This document shows positions 1 to 12,200 of a DNA stretch of 64,000 bases, one piece after another. Each line of letters starts with the position of its first letter. Positions within the stretch are counted from its first letter, which is position 1. Location of the stretch: the NCBI GenBank assembly GCA_030248295.1, contig JASANH010000770.1:496001-560000 (forward strand), in the 5' to 3' direction. The position numbers and the translations under genes were made by a program. The DNA is from Mesodorylaimus sp. YZB2_4 (Eukaryota; Nematoda; Enoplea; Dorylaimida; Dorylaimidae). The notes under the pieces are model-generated. The model was not told the origin of the DNA and did not search any database. It was given only the letters and a program-made list of their open reading frames with translations.

Positions 1-3000
1 TCGGGCGCAACGCGATTTCGCCCAGCCGGTCCAAGCAGTGGCGAATATCATCGACAGTTTCCAATATGTCATTTTGAACCGCTACGTATTCCTTGGAAAT
101 TCCCATCACAAGTGCATCTTTCTCAGACAGCTTTGAATCGGCCTCGATGTATTTTTGTTTCATATCTTCGATTGTGACTGTTTCTTCCGCGACATAATTT
201 TGGTAGATATGATTTCGATTGTAGTGCTGACTCCAGTGGCAACGTCCCACGCACACTTTACAATTCCCGTCTTTTTTCATGGCCACGCACTTGGCTTTGT
301 CTTCGTCGTTGGGAATTTTACACTCTAGATGGCACGTTGCGCTGCATCGCATGCAGTTGGTTACGTAACGACCAGGTTCTTTGAATTCCACTTTGCGAGT
401 TTTCGGGACTTCAATAACTTTCATGTAATTTTTATGCGCGGACTTTTCGGCTTCATATTCCATTATCAGTGTTAATTCTTCTCGCATTCTGATCAATTGA
501 TTGACGCCGTCATTAACGCGTAGATTAAGGACATCGATATTCCTTTCCAGCTCTTCTCGTTCTCGCAACACTTCTCTCGTAAGCTTTAAACTTTTCGCTG
601 TTGTGAACAAAATATCATTGAAAAATCCTTCATACGCCGTATAAGCCAAATCCCAAAACATTTTTTCCATCATGTTATTTGTATCCGCCTTTCTGCGATT
701 CCCATAATCAGAAATAGCGAAAACGGAATTGTTAAACTTGTAATATTCTTTAAACGGCATACCGAATTCATGGATCGCTGATAGCACAGGTGGAACACTG
801 CCGTCAGAAAATGTCAACATCAAGAATATATCTTCTGCAATATCTTTTCCAAATATGGATAAAATGCCATCAAATATGTAACGCTGAGTTTCTGTTAGTC
901 GTGGTGCTGTTGATGAAATCACAAACCCAACCACATCTACGTGATCAATCTCTGTACCGAAAAGTCGTTTGATTTGTCTGATCAATTTTTTATCCTGATC
1001 AATTCCTCTGGTGTCACCAAAGCCTGGTGAATCGATGAACACCAGCGAATATGGAATGCGGCTTTGCGGTTGCCAATAAAAAACATACGCGGTAATATGA
1101 GTGGTTTGACTGTGCGCTTGACTGTTTTCTGATTCCTTTGGGATCAGTTGTAATCGATATTTATCGTCCCATTCGACTCCAAATAAATAATTGACCATGC
1201 CATTTATAAGCGTAGTCTTCCCAGAACCAGTCGCTCCGACCAACAAGACTACCTTAACAGGATGCGCCATATGATCTACGTCTTGGTATCCGACTTCTAC
1301 GGTCCTCAAGAGAAATTTTTTGTCGACCCAGGTGACCTTTGTTGGCAATTGATACCAGCTTGGTTGCCAATTTTGGCCTTGGGCCACAATGTGGCACTCG
1401 CTGATGATTCCAGCGATCAGCGGTATTGGCGGCATTGTTTTTATTGGCTGGCTCGTCTCGGAAGGCGCACTTAATCCGATTTTGGTTACTGCCGTCACTT
1501 TGAATTGATAAACAGTGTCTGGGTAAAGCTCTGTTAATCGACAATGGGGCTCTGGGCCTCCTCTTATAGAAGACCAAGATTCGCTGACTGCATCGCAAGG
1601 CTGATAGCAGACATCATAGCGCAAAACGGAATTTGCTCCGATGCATGGAGATGTCCAGGAAATGCTAATTTCATTTTCAGCTTTTGACACTTCTTTCGGC
1701 TGTCCAGGAATCGAAGGGAGCTGGAATTTCTCACGGCGACCATTTTCATAAAGAAACATCGTTCCTGGCGCTTCAGGTCTTGCTTTTTTCCCCTTTGCTG
1801 TTATTACAGCGAACTCAATGTCATCGCGTTCTTTATTCCGCGCTGCGAATGCTTGAATTAAGATGATCTGGCTAGCGATAGTATTGGTAATATTGCTGTC
1901 CCGACACCAAGATTCTTCTATCGTATCCCAAATCGCTCCAGTCTCTTCGTGTCCTTCCTCAAATGAAAAATATTCCATTGCATCAATAAATGGACTTTCG
2001 CTTCCTGTGATATCGCCCAAGGATATGCACAACAGCTTTTTCTTTTTAGAGTATTCAGCCAGTCTTTCTAATTCGCAATCCAAGAAATCAAAGGAGCAGA
2101 ATCCAAGATTATTGGCGTCTAGATATTTCCAAAGACACATGAGTTCATCTTGTTTTATGTCGAGCCATGCGTCCAGTTTTTGGGGATTGAAGGCCGATTT
2201 TCTGGCGCGTTTAATTATCTTAATCAGAACAACCCCATTTTCTAGGCCGCTACGTATTTTTGGCACGATATCGAAGAGTAAATTCTGAAATGAAACTCGA
2301 TAAATATGAATAAGCGATTTGAACTTGGCGATTTGCTCTTTTTGACCAGTAAATTTCTGGCAAACTTCGAAATTCTCTAAATCATTTGCGCGAGCTAAAA
2401 TACGCGGAAGGTGTTTGAAAAAAAATTGAATGTCTTTCGATGTTTCTTCTTCGATCGGTGAAAGAACTAGTTTCGCTAATTTCAGACACAACTGTGAAAG
2501 CGGATATAAATATGCTCTTTTCGGAATTCCATATATCGTGCCATTGCGTCTGGTATGTTGACGAAAAATATCTGGCAGGTGAGGAAATACTTTCAAAAAC
2601 TGTGCGACATCAGTCGGGATCTCACTTAGATTTACATCCCCAATGTATGTGCACGTGAATCCACTCGTAATTTCTTTGTCGGTGCTCGACATTTCGATTT
2701 TCTTTTTGGTATTCTCAACAATTGGTGTCAATATTTTCTTGAAAATGTCTTCCGCTTCGTGACGATCTTGTTCCGTTTCTTCTTTTCTGTCGAAGGTGAA
2801 TACTGCGTCGAGTCCATACTCGATACCAACAATCACATGTGTTGCCCCACTGCTAAGATATTTGTCATGTTTACTGCCGGAATATTCTTTTCTGACTTTT
2901 TCTATGTCCAAGCTTTCAAATTGTGAAATACAACCATATTTCAAAATTACGCGAGCCTTTTTTAAAGAATCGCGATAATTTTCGAGGCACGCGCTCGCTC

Positions 3001-3256
3001 CCATCGGTTTGATAAGACCGCCCAGAATACTTAACCTCTCGCTCGACTCGATCTTGAATAACTCGAATATGTTTTCCATGTTGTCGTTTGGAGCCATCTT
3101 GCAATCAAATGATCCTATTTTCGAAACCTGGCTATTTTCAAAGATAATATTTCGGTCCAAGAGCGTAACTTCAGGCACCAGTTGATCTTTCCGAAGATCG
3201 TAAAGACCGCCCAGTTCCATCGAGCGGCCCAGACAGGAAACAATTACGTGGTCCAT
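1..3256 (-). CDS. SNTX-like / FN3 / P-loop GTPase protein (partial, C-terminus off window)
   Basis: The frame opens at ATG 3256 and stays open for 1085 codons to the left edge without an intron. Residues 1 to about 300 resemble the N-terminal region of the stonustoxin/neoverrucotoxin (SNTX) family, a pore-forming toxin family whose relatives are also found in non-venomous animals. A helical region follows, then a fibronectin type III domain (about 517-606). A GTPase-type domain has a P-loop GATGSGKT at 674-681 and a G3 motif DSPGFGDT at 742-749. After it come a coiled-coil stretch and a Cys/His-rich segment (about 967-1015), as in multidomain SNTX-GTPase proteins of fishes and invertebrates. 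No signal peptide is evident, so I infer a cytosolic, possibly defence-related protein rather than a venom component. The start is preceded by a pyrimidine-rich acceptor (tttttttag, 2 bases upstream), so a 5' leader intron or trans-splicing is likely. Frame is certain; function is inferred from architecture. Confidence 0.85.
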   Translation of the reverse strand, partial: MDHVIVSCLGRSMELGGLYDLRKDQLVPEVTLLDRNIIFENSQVSKIGSFDCKMAPNDNMENIFELFKIESSERLSILGGLIKPMGASACLENYRDSLKKARVILKYGCISQFESLDIEKVRKEYSGSKHDKYLSSGATHVIVGIEYGLDAVFTFDRKEETEQDRHEAEDIFKKILTPIVENTKKKIEMSSTDKEITSGFTCTYIGDVNLSEIPTDVAQFLKVFPHLPDIFRQHTRRNGTIYGIPKRAYLYPLSQLCLKLAKLVLSPIEEETSKDIQFFFKHLPRILARANDLENFEVCQKFTGQKEQIAKFKSLIHIYRVSFQNLLFDIVPKIRSGLENGVVLIKIIKRARKSAFNPQKLDAWLDIKQDELMCLWKYLDANNLGFCSFDFLDCELERLAEYSKKKKLLCISLGDITGSESPFIDAMEYFSFEEGHEETGAIWDTIEESWCRDSNITNTIASQIILIQAFAARNKERDDIEFAVITAKGKKARPEAPGTMFLYENGRREKFQLPSIPGQPKEVSKAENEISISWTSPCIGANSVLRYDVCYQPCDAVSESWSSIRGGPEPHCRLTELYPDTVYQFKVTAVTKIGLSAPSETSQPIKTMPPIPLIAGIISECHIVAQGQNWQPSWYQLPTKVTWVDKKFLLRTVEVGYQDVDHMAHPVKVVLLVGATGSGKTTLINGMVNYLFGVEWDDKYRLQLIPKESENSQAHSQTTHITAYVFYWQPQSRIPYSLVFIDSPGFGDTRGIDQDKKLIRQIKRLFGTEIDHVDVVGFVISSTAPRLTETQRYIFDGILSIFGKDIAEDIFLMLTFSDGSVPPVLSAIHEFGMPFKEYYKFNNSVFAISDYGNRRKADTNNMMEKMFWDLAYTAYEGFFNDILFTTAKSLKLTREVLREREELERNIDVLNLRVNDGVNQLIRMREELTLIMEYEAEKSAHKNYMKVIEVPKTRKVEFKEPGRYVTNCMRCSATCHLECKIPNDEDKAKCVAMKKDGNCKVCVGRCHWSQHYNRNHIYQNYVAEETVTIEDMKQKYIEADSKLSEKDALVMGISKEYVAVQNDILETVDDIRHCLDRLGEIALRP

Positions 3257-4691
3257 CTCTAAAAAAATATCATGGAAGTGTAAATCCTTAACTTTGAGAC
3301 TTCTGGAAGCGTCCGCTCTTTCAGGCACATTCAATCACAAAGTGGATTTCGTGGTGTCGGGGTGGGGGGGGGGGGGGGCGAAACTGCGTCTTGTACAGCA
3401 GGATGACGGAGTCGTTTCGATGATTCAGGATATGGAAGAGTCACGCAACATCACACCAGAATCACAAATCACGGGATAATGGGTATGGAAGAACTAGGCC
3501 AAATAAGCTGAACTTTTAAAGATGTGTCATGACAATCAGACAGCGCTGCCTCTCCGCACTGCATCCTTTCTTGTACGGCACTTATCACTTTCTTGAATGT
3601 CCGCGGACACGTCAAAGATAACATGATCTGTAAAGAATGCCTGGTAAATGATCCTGGTCTGCGATGAATAAGCTGAACTGATCCCACCCGTCTTTTTGCC
3701 ATCTCTGAACATCCTGCAACTTCAATTTCACAGATTCATTTATCCGTGACGCATACAGCTGATTCAGACCATGACATCCAGACATTTTTTGTACTGCAAT
3801 AACCGAACCATGTCGCTTACGAAAGCTGATGCTTTTCATGGAAACATACTTAGCACAGTCAGCCATACTGTGTAAACGTGCGCATACAGAGTATGTATGC
3901 GCAATAACAGTTAATTGCTCTTTGGGGCCATCCATAAAGGTCGACCGCACAAAATCTCGATTTTTTGACCCCCCTCCCCCTGACCGCATGCCGACCACTT
4001 ATCGCGAACCCCCCTCAAAAATGGTCGACCACTTCAGCCAGACCCCCTCCTCCTTCCAAACGCAGTTTTGTGAAATGTTTCGTCTTATGCTTTCTTGAGC
4101 TCGACAAAATGCCATCCCCTCCGAAGACAAATCGTTTTTGATTTATGGAGCGGATTTCTATTTTGTAAAAGCCTCCACAAACTTTTCCCACAACTTTTCC
4201 CCATATTTTAAAAAGTTTTGCGGGGTGGGCCGCGCCGGCCCAGTTCTCTGCGGGACTTCCAATCATATTAGCTGGCAAGCAGTCATGAGATAATAAGCGC
4301 GGCTGTGAAGGATAGGTTGGGATCCCAATCCCGATCCTGACATTGAGGCATCGGGATTCTGCTAATAATTGTGATATGCATAAGCATGGCAGGCACACTC
4401 TGATCCATCATATCTGCCATGAAGCAGTAGCGATGAAGAGGCAACAGCAACATCGGCTCAAATCGATAACGTCTCGGGACTAGGAAGCCGTGTTAGTGCT
4501 TGGTTAGATATAGGTTCTGTTTTCCAATCCTCTCTTGTTAGCTTGTTTCATACAGTTTTACTGTTGGCTTTTTTTTCATTGTCTATCATCTGCGCTATCA
4601 TTGCCTAACCAGTTTTTCGAACATATCAAATCCGTTTGTGTAGTTTTGCTGGTGTGGCTTCACTAAAACTGCCGTATTTTCGCAGCTCTTA
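3257..4691. other. Intergenic, no supported gene
   Basis: This lies between the divergently transcribed SNTX-GTPase and ankyrin genes, so it probably holds upstream sequence of the former. Short open frames lack domain resemblance, splice continuity or coding character. A run of 15 G lies at 3364-3378. C-rich stretches around 3969-4055 look like low-complexity repeat DNA. Confidence 0.6.
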
Positions 4692-5131
4692 CAAGGGAGC
4701 ATCGCCAACCGTCAAGTCGAATTTTGGAAAATCAAAAATTGTGACATGTTCCTGGGTGCAAAAAAAAGCTTTGTGCAAAATAGTAGAGTCTGGCCAACTG
4801 GTCAGTTCTGGTCAGCGCGAATAGTACAGTGAAATTTTCAAATTCTGCTGGATTTTTTGGGTTTTCTCAGCAAAAAACCCCAAACGCGAGTGTTGGAAGC
4901 TTAAGCTCCAAACTCAGAACCCAAAAATCTAGTTTGGAAAGAACTTTGCGTGTTTTTCTCAACGCTCAGCTTCGTTAACACACAAAAATTCGGAACTTTA
5001 GACGCTGACCACTTCTGACCAGTTGGCCAGACGCCTCTAATATTTTGCAAAGAGCTTTCTTTCGGACCTGAGAACATATTACAGTATTTGGTTTCTCAAA
5101 GTTCGACTTGACGGTTGGCGATGTTCCCTTT
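4692..5131. mobile_element. Palindromic (foldback/MITE-like) element, copy 1
   Basis: The two ends are inverted repeats of roughly 125 bp. The left end reads AAGGGAGCATCGCCAACCGT, and the right end read on the minus strand starts AAGGGAACATCGCCAACCGT. Further matches continue inward through CTGGCCAACTGGTCAG and the GTGGTCAGCG-like segment. Each end abuts a TA dinucleotide (4690-4691 and 5132-5133), as expected of a TA target duplication. There is no internal reading frame, so it is non-autonomous. A diverged second copy lies at 39102-39531 within the kazrin gene. Confidence 0.75.
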
Positions 5132-6234
5132 TAGCGGTTTTGTGGGTTTCAAACAGTACCAGCGAACACAATATGTATCCACAATATGTACCTACTAGGC
5201 CTCCGTATCTTTACTATCTGTGTTCTTTAGAAATGTACATGCGGCCTATCTGGCGACGTGGAGGCGTAAATATTCTCGAAAGAAAACAGGTTATACGCAG
5301 GCCATAATAATAGCAATTTTGCTACTGCTGACTAGGTATGATAAGGCAGCAAAACCGTGGAAACAAGTTGGTGCTCAAAATGTATTATGATTTGGGCTCC
5401 CACACTTTACTGAGTGGTTTCCATTAAGGGGATACAGATGAGGAAACAGCATTTTCCATCAACACTTCAAGTTGTTGGTGCGCTTACACCACCAGCTTGG
5501 ATGATGTGAGATTTAGAATTCAATGCGTATGGCAGAAGTGGCGGCCGGTGACAGGTATACTGTGCGACAGATATGTTAGCGATCATTTTGGTATGATTCT
5601 GAGTGTGGAACTGCCACATCCCAACAGTATGTAGAGCCTCCCAGGGAGAGCATTCTACACTTTAAATGCGAATGCAGCGGCATGAATCCTGGAACAAGAT
5701 ATTCATCAAGTGAGCAATATAATGGGAATGAGATGGTCCCCGGAACACCTTATTGCTATTGCAAGGTTCAGCTTTATGTACTGAAAAGAAAATTAGCAGT
5801 TAGCCGTTGCCTCGACTACCATCACGCGGATAAATTAAAACGTCCGCTTCACCCTATCCTCCTGTTGATCTAATGATATGCTCGCCGGCTACCGGCTGTG
5901 AAATGATACTAGCCCTTTGACAAGATCGAGACATCTGTCACGTTTTCCATGCGCCTTTGACTGGTTTTCATTGTAATCGGACAGGTATGACAGAAATTTC
6001 ATTCGTTTCGTTAAAAACTGCTTTTTGATTCCTTGTCAAGCTTGCCAACATGATTGAGAAGAATCTAATGAATTATGTTTCAGGCGCTATAAATCTCGTT
6101 TTGGGATCATTTATGCGAAAGATACTCAATGAAGAAGTGGAAAACGCAAAATCGCTTTTTCCCTGGTACGCATTGGAAAAATAGTTTGTGCCTAATTTCA
6201 ACCATTTCTACATTTAGTTCGGACTGGGGTTCGT
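5132..6234. other. Upstream region of the ankyrin gene
   Basis: No gene is supported here. An acceptor-like site (catttag, ending at 6217) sits 17 bases before the chosen ankyrin start codon, so part of this interval may be a 5' leader exon and intron. Confidence 0.5.
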
Positions 6235-9200
6235 ATGTCACCGCCATCAACATCTGACGTACAGCGATGGCTAAACAATGGTCAGGTGGAATATTTGGAG
6301 AAAATGGTTTTGGTACTGATTATCGTTTTATATCATTTTCTTGATTTAATGAAGTACTTTTTCAGGATGGCTATGCCTTCATGTTAGAAACACGAAAATA
6401 TGGTCATCTAAAATACCGAGAGTTCATGTCGTATTTTCAAGAATACTTGGTGAATTTTCTGCTTCATGCCGCGACCCCAGATAGTTGATCTTCCATTTTA
6501 GACAAAAATCAATCAATATTTATCAGCAATTGTGTCAGGCGATTTGGATACTATTCGTTATGTTAGCAAATACAAAAATGTGGTGGAATCTCGTCACCCT
6601 CTAACTGGCGCTGGTGGATTGCACTTGGCCGTCATTTTCCATCAGCCTCACGTAGCTGCGTATTTGGCAACAAAATTCCCAGATTTGTGCGAAATGTTAG
6701 ATAATGTGAGAATTTTTCCGATTGAGTAAAAACTATGAGAGTCAGCTTTCATAAATCTGTTTCAAGAAAAACTGCTAAACAAAATATCGAAAGCAGCAGT
6801 GATTTTGTCTTAGAAAAAGCTGTATAATGAAATATAAGCCTTTTATATGTACAGCAGGACAAATGCTCTTTCTAAATTTAAAAATATTTTTCAGGAAAAT
6901 CGTATGCCGATACATTACTTGGCAATTTCGATGTCGAGATCAGATCCGATAGATGATTCGAGCCCTGTTCACAATAATCCGATCTTTAAGCGCCTCTACG
7001 AGATACTAAAAGGGTCTCGCAGCCTCGATAAACAAATGGACGCTGTAAGTTTGGGACAGAGGTGATTTGTCTCTTAAAAAAGCGGTGGACTTTTAATTGG
7101 TGGACTGTATCAGTTCACGTTTATCATAACTTGAAGGAACTGGTGAAAGGTGAGGAGCTGTGGCTGAGAAAGTCGACTTTAGTCTCGTTTTTTATCACTT
7201 TACTTACACGGTACCCAATTTTCGTGGTTCTGTACTTTCAAAAAATTTCTCGGATACAAATTTTCGCAGTTTTTGGGTGACCATCAGTTGCCAGTCTTAT
7301 GCATATGATGAATCTCCCGCTGATACTTCAGTCTGTGTGGGAATGTTCGATCTTTTTGAAGAACTTATACCTGCTTTGAAGTTCAACTTATGCTATGAGA
7401 AGGTGGCTAAAAACAAGCTAAACCTGAATCTATGCTTTATCTGAAAATTCATGTTTTCTAAATAAAAATTTCGCGGAAGAAAATTTTCGCAGTCCAGACC
7501 ATCCGCGAAAACCGCGAAATTAAAGTGGTTTACAGTACCCTGATGTATTTCCCAGGACAAAGAAAAGAGGATAGGATTTTCGACCATCCACGAAATTGAT
7601 TCCCCACGAAATAACTGACTTGCAGCCGCGGTGGTGCTTTGGCCGACTCATATTTCTTGGTAGCGAGTGGCTGGATTCGTCTCGGGTTCAATCCCTCATG
7701 ACGAAGGTTTGGTCGATTTGTAAACCCTAACCCTCGATCTCATTGAACGTCTAGACGTAGTGTGTTGACGCCTGATACCGTCTAGGCGCTCCGAGTACCT
7801 AGACAATATCGCAAGCATGGAAAGACGGAAGCCAAACGAGGAGACTGTCTCGGCTGGAGAATATTCGGACCCCCTTATTGTCTGAGGAATTTGGTGTCAT
7901 GTCCAGAATGCTCCCGTTTGGAGGCTAGTGGAGACACAGAGGGACGCTGCTGTCTGAGCTGGTCATCGCACAGCCGTGCTTAGAAGGGTTAAATGCTTTT
8001 CGAGTTGGAATAGAAAGAAACGAAAATTTATAATCAAGATCTTTACACAAAAATTTGAGGATCAAGCCTAAAAGTTCAAAGATCGACAAAAAGAACTGGT
8101 GATTGCTTTGCTACGTATGTTTTCCCTGAAGCTACGGTAGCTTGTATACAAGACAATATCTGTCTGACTTTTATGCCAGAAGTTCTAATCAGCAGTTCGG
8201 CTGGACAGTAATACTGGAACATAGGTAAAAAATTTCAGAATTTTTTCTCTTTTGTGAGAGCAGTAACTTACCGACTACGCTCTGGGCGCGGCGTGGTGGC
8301 TCACGATCAGTTGGTTACTGCGTTGGTCCCGCATTGCTCGGGCCAGCAACCCTGACCAGGAGGCCGCAGTTCTGTTCCGACTGGAGAGGGCAGTTTAGTA
8401 AGCCCTTCGCTGGCTTTGCACACCTGGCTCTGGGCGCTCACCGTTTCAAGTCCGGACGCCGAACGAGTGGAGAATTAGGAAATTGGTTCTCAAACACCAG
8501 TCTGGAAGGTCTCTCCCTTCTCTCCCAGTATCATCCTGTTAGGCTGGTGCCAGCGCAAGATGTCATCGTGTGGATGTTCTCCTAGTGGAGACGCACAAAG
8601 GGAGCCTGTAAGCTGGTCACTTCACGGCCTCGCTTATCAGAACATGACTGCGGGTCAGCTATTGGCAAAACATGTAGGAAATTCCGTGGGGAACTGGGGC
8701 GGCACGGGGCCCAACCCATAAAAAACCTACGCGGTAACGGTTTCGAAAAATTGCTTGGAACATTTTGAAAAAATCCTGTCTGAGATCGACTTGGGAGCTA
8801 AATTCATTTTCGAGCCTCCGATTGGCAGGCGTTGGAGAGGGGACAAAAAACTCTGACTCCGACTGGAGAAAGCAAGTCTTGCGACTTTAACTACGACTGA
8901 AACATCAACCAGAGTTATTGACGCAGCCAGGGGAGATCGGTAATCCTCTCTCACTCTCCACGACCCGCGCGACTGACGAGGGTCCCACGTGTAGTCGGGG
9001 TTTTTAAGTTTTGAACCCAGATAGGCAATTTTAAAATCAGACGCACATCGGTTTAGTCAATTTCCATCTTTTGCTCTAAACATTAACACAAAACAATCAC
9101 CTCGCCTACAAACATTGCAAAAAGACTTTCCTTTCCGACCAAAAGTGGATACTGTACTCCTTGTTTCGGGACTTTTCAAGAAAGGCGATATTGGTACTCA

Positions 9201-12200
9201 ATACTGTTTTGCTTGATTTACCGGCACGCCCTTTGTCTATACATATTCTTGACAAGTGCCAAGAAGCCTTTCACACGTCTAAAAGTCGTTTCCTAGGCGC
9301 CTTTCCGTGTAAAATGACGAAGAAACCGTGATTAGAAGAAGACATTTTCTAGGAAAAAGCTCGTGACTCTCGCTCTATCTGCGTTTGCTCTTTCTCTGCG
9401 CTTTTTCCTTAGAAAAGAGTATTTTTGCTTAAGAATTGTGCCCTGGGAAAAGGTGTGTCCAGATGTCTAAATTCGCAGTCCTTTTCAGGACGGATATACA
9501 GCATCTCAATATTTGGAAGAAAATCAAAGAATGGATATGGCCGATGCTCAAGAACAAAATCAATGTAATAGTCTTCGAAAAAATGATATTTTTAGCTAGT
9601 GCACTCGACTATTTTAGTTCCACTTCAAACAAGTGATAACATCGATGTCTGGATTACTTTGTCCGATTTCGAACAATTAGAAAGACTTGTTCTCGATGGA
9701 CAGGGCGATCGGGTTCTTCGCCACTTTTTCCCATCTGGGACTGAAGAAATGGAAAGAAGATTACAGATTTGTGCGGTAAGATATCGCATCGTCAGTGTCC
9801 ACTCGAGCTTCACAAATTTTATCGTTATTCTTTTTTCGAGTTGCATCTGGGTCAGGCTACAACAGTATTTTTACGGGTACTTCCTCCTTTTTCCCAGAGG
9901 CGCGTGGCCGCTATTCATAAGGCAATAGCTGATGGGGACGATGGTGCTTTCAAGCAGTTACTGGATCGTAAGAAATACGCTTGTGCTCGTGACCCGAATG
10001 GCGCCACTCCGTTGCACACTGCCGTTCGTCATGGTCGTCTATCGATCGTTGATTACTTACTCTTAATTCACCCGTTTTGCGTCAACACTGTTGATCAGGT
10101 ACGTGACTTGCACCTTACTACATGACTCTTTTACCAGTTGAGCGGGCGAAGGAAATGGATTTCCACCAGGATCCGTTTCCTTTCCTCGCCAATCCACATA
10201 GTGCACGGCGACCTTGGTAATTAGCTCGCCTTCGTCTAGCCTTCTTATCCGAGTGCCTGTGAACAAGAATCGAAGGCTTTATGCATGTCGAATAACCCTT
10301 GCGACGTGAAATATCAGTGTCAAGTACAGGGGATTTATCACTGTTGCTAGTGGCAACTAGAAAAATTCACCTCCTAGGTTTCGGGATGGAAAAGAAAGAC
10401 ATTAGATTACTTTTCCGCTGCGAGCCGAGACAACTCACATCGCCCGCTGATCTTCGCACCTGCTCACCTCCCCTCTTTCGTCTCCATAACTGACCTATTT
10501 GCATTTACTTAATCTGCTAGGAGCAAAGAACAGCTTTACACTACGCTTGCTTATTGGACAATTTTTCCGAGAGGACACTTTTACGTGAGCGCCTTCTGAG
10601 AGCTGGTGCTGACGCAGATTTATTAGATATTGTAAGCCAATTAAATTTTTACCTTGAAAATAATAATAATAATGAAAGTTTAGCACGGTTATAAAGCGGA
10701 CGATTACCTGAACGAAGAAATTCGAAACCGTGCTCCAATCATAGTCACGCATGAAAAATTAGTCAAGACTGAATATTTTGACTTTCTGAAATATTCTCCT
10801 CGAATGAATAAAATGGGTAAGTGACTTGGTGCTGGCCTGGGAATGAGTGCAGGTGAAAAACTGCAAGGTGTGAATAGCAGACCAATTTTACTTATCTGTA
10901 CAGTATTTTTTAGACCCAAGCTGAGCAGGGTCTGAGGAGCAGGGATTTAGATAATCCGTTTTAGCGACCTACACTAATGGAACCGATGCTCCGAGCCCAG
11001 AACCATCTCACAGCGATATCCAGCGATGGCTGGATGAAGGAAATTTCGAACAATTAGAGCAACTAGTGGTCGGAGGCAAGGCTTGTCTGCTCGATCCGTA
11101 TGCTGAACACTATCAAATGGTGGCAAATTTTTTGGACAGTGTGCAAAAAAATCAGGTTTGATCCAATATTCCACTTTTTCCATGCCAAGTGCGGGGCAGG
11201 AGCACTTAGGTTATTGGAACTGACTGTGGGAAACACTTTTTATCTCACAAGGGAGTAGAATATGCCCTCGTATATTTCCTCTATGTGTGCGTTGCATGCA
11301 GCAATCTACTCCATGACCGACTACAGGGAGTTGCCACGGGCAAAGCGATGGATGAAGATAAACAGATGTTCGTGTCTTGTGCTGCAGAAAACTTATGCTT
11401 TGACCGAATGGGATGCAGAAAACAAGCAAGGCTTTTCACTAAAGCCGGGAAACTTGACAAGCCTCGCTAAACCCCACAAAAAGACACATAAGGCAACTCT
11501 ATCGACTTCTGGGTTCAGGCAAAAGTGGACAAAATTCACGAAGCAATCAGAGAAGGCAGTTTGCGAAAAGTGAAAAATCTAATCGATAGAAAGAAGCTTG
11601 TATTAACGAGAGGTGTGGATGGACAAAATGCGTTGGGATTAGCGGTGGTGATGAAGCAAAAAGTGATTTTTGATTATTTGATAAGCGCTTATCCTGAGTG
11701 CGTCAATCTGAAGGATAAGGTAAGTAATATTAAACTTGCACTTCGCCACGTCCGGACCACCTGTCACTCTCACACCCTCTAACGGAATATAGAAAACAGC
11801 TCGCCAATTTCTTTAGGATTACTTGACAGTTCCTCGGAACCTTACAGTTACAATGGCTAATGCTGTGAAAGTTCCCTGAGCGTTTTTCTTAAACTTACAG
11901 ACCCGGAATGGGAGCTTTTTGGAACTGTTTCTTGACATTCGCGTGAAATTTTGACTTTATCAATGACTTTTTTACTGTTCATAGGAAAAGCGGACTGGTC
12001 TTCATTACGCTTCAATCATGGTCGACCAGTACTTCTACAATAAATTAGTAGCAGCAGGCGCTGATGAGGAAGCTAAAGACAAGGTATAAATTAATGGTAA
12101 TTTTTTGGGTTTTATTAATTAGCTTATGCACTGTTTTAGAACGGCTATACCCCAAAATATTATCGGCAAAACCCTAAGGCGATGCAATCAGAAAATCAGA

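Noticed and set aside
6050-6170. A possible upstream coding exon of the ankyrin gene.
   Set aside because: It is open, but its GT donor gives a phase that cannot join the frame of the 6235 exon without a stop.
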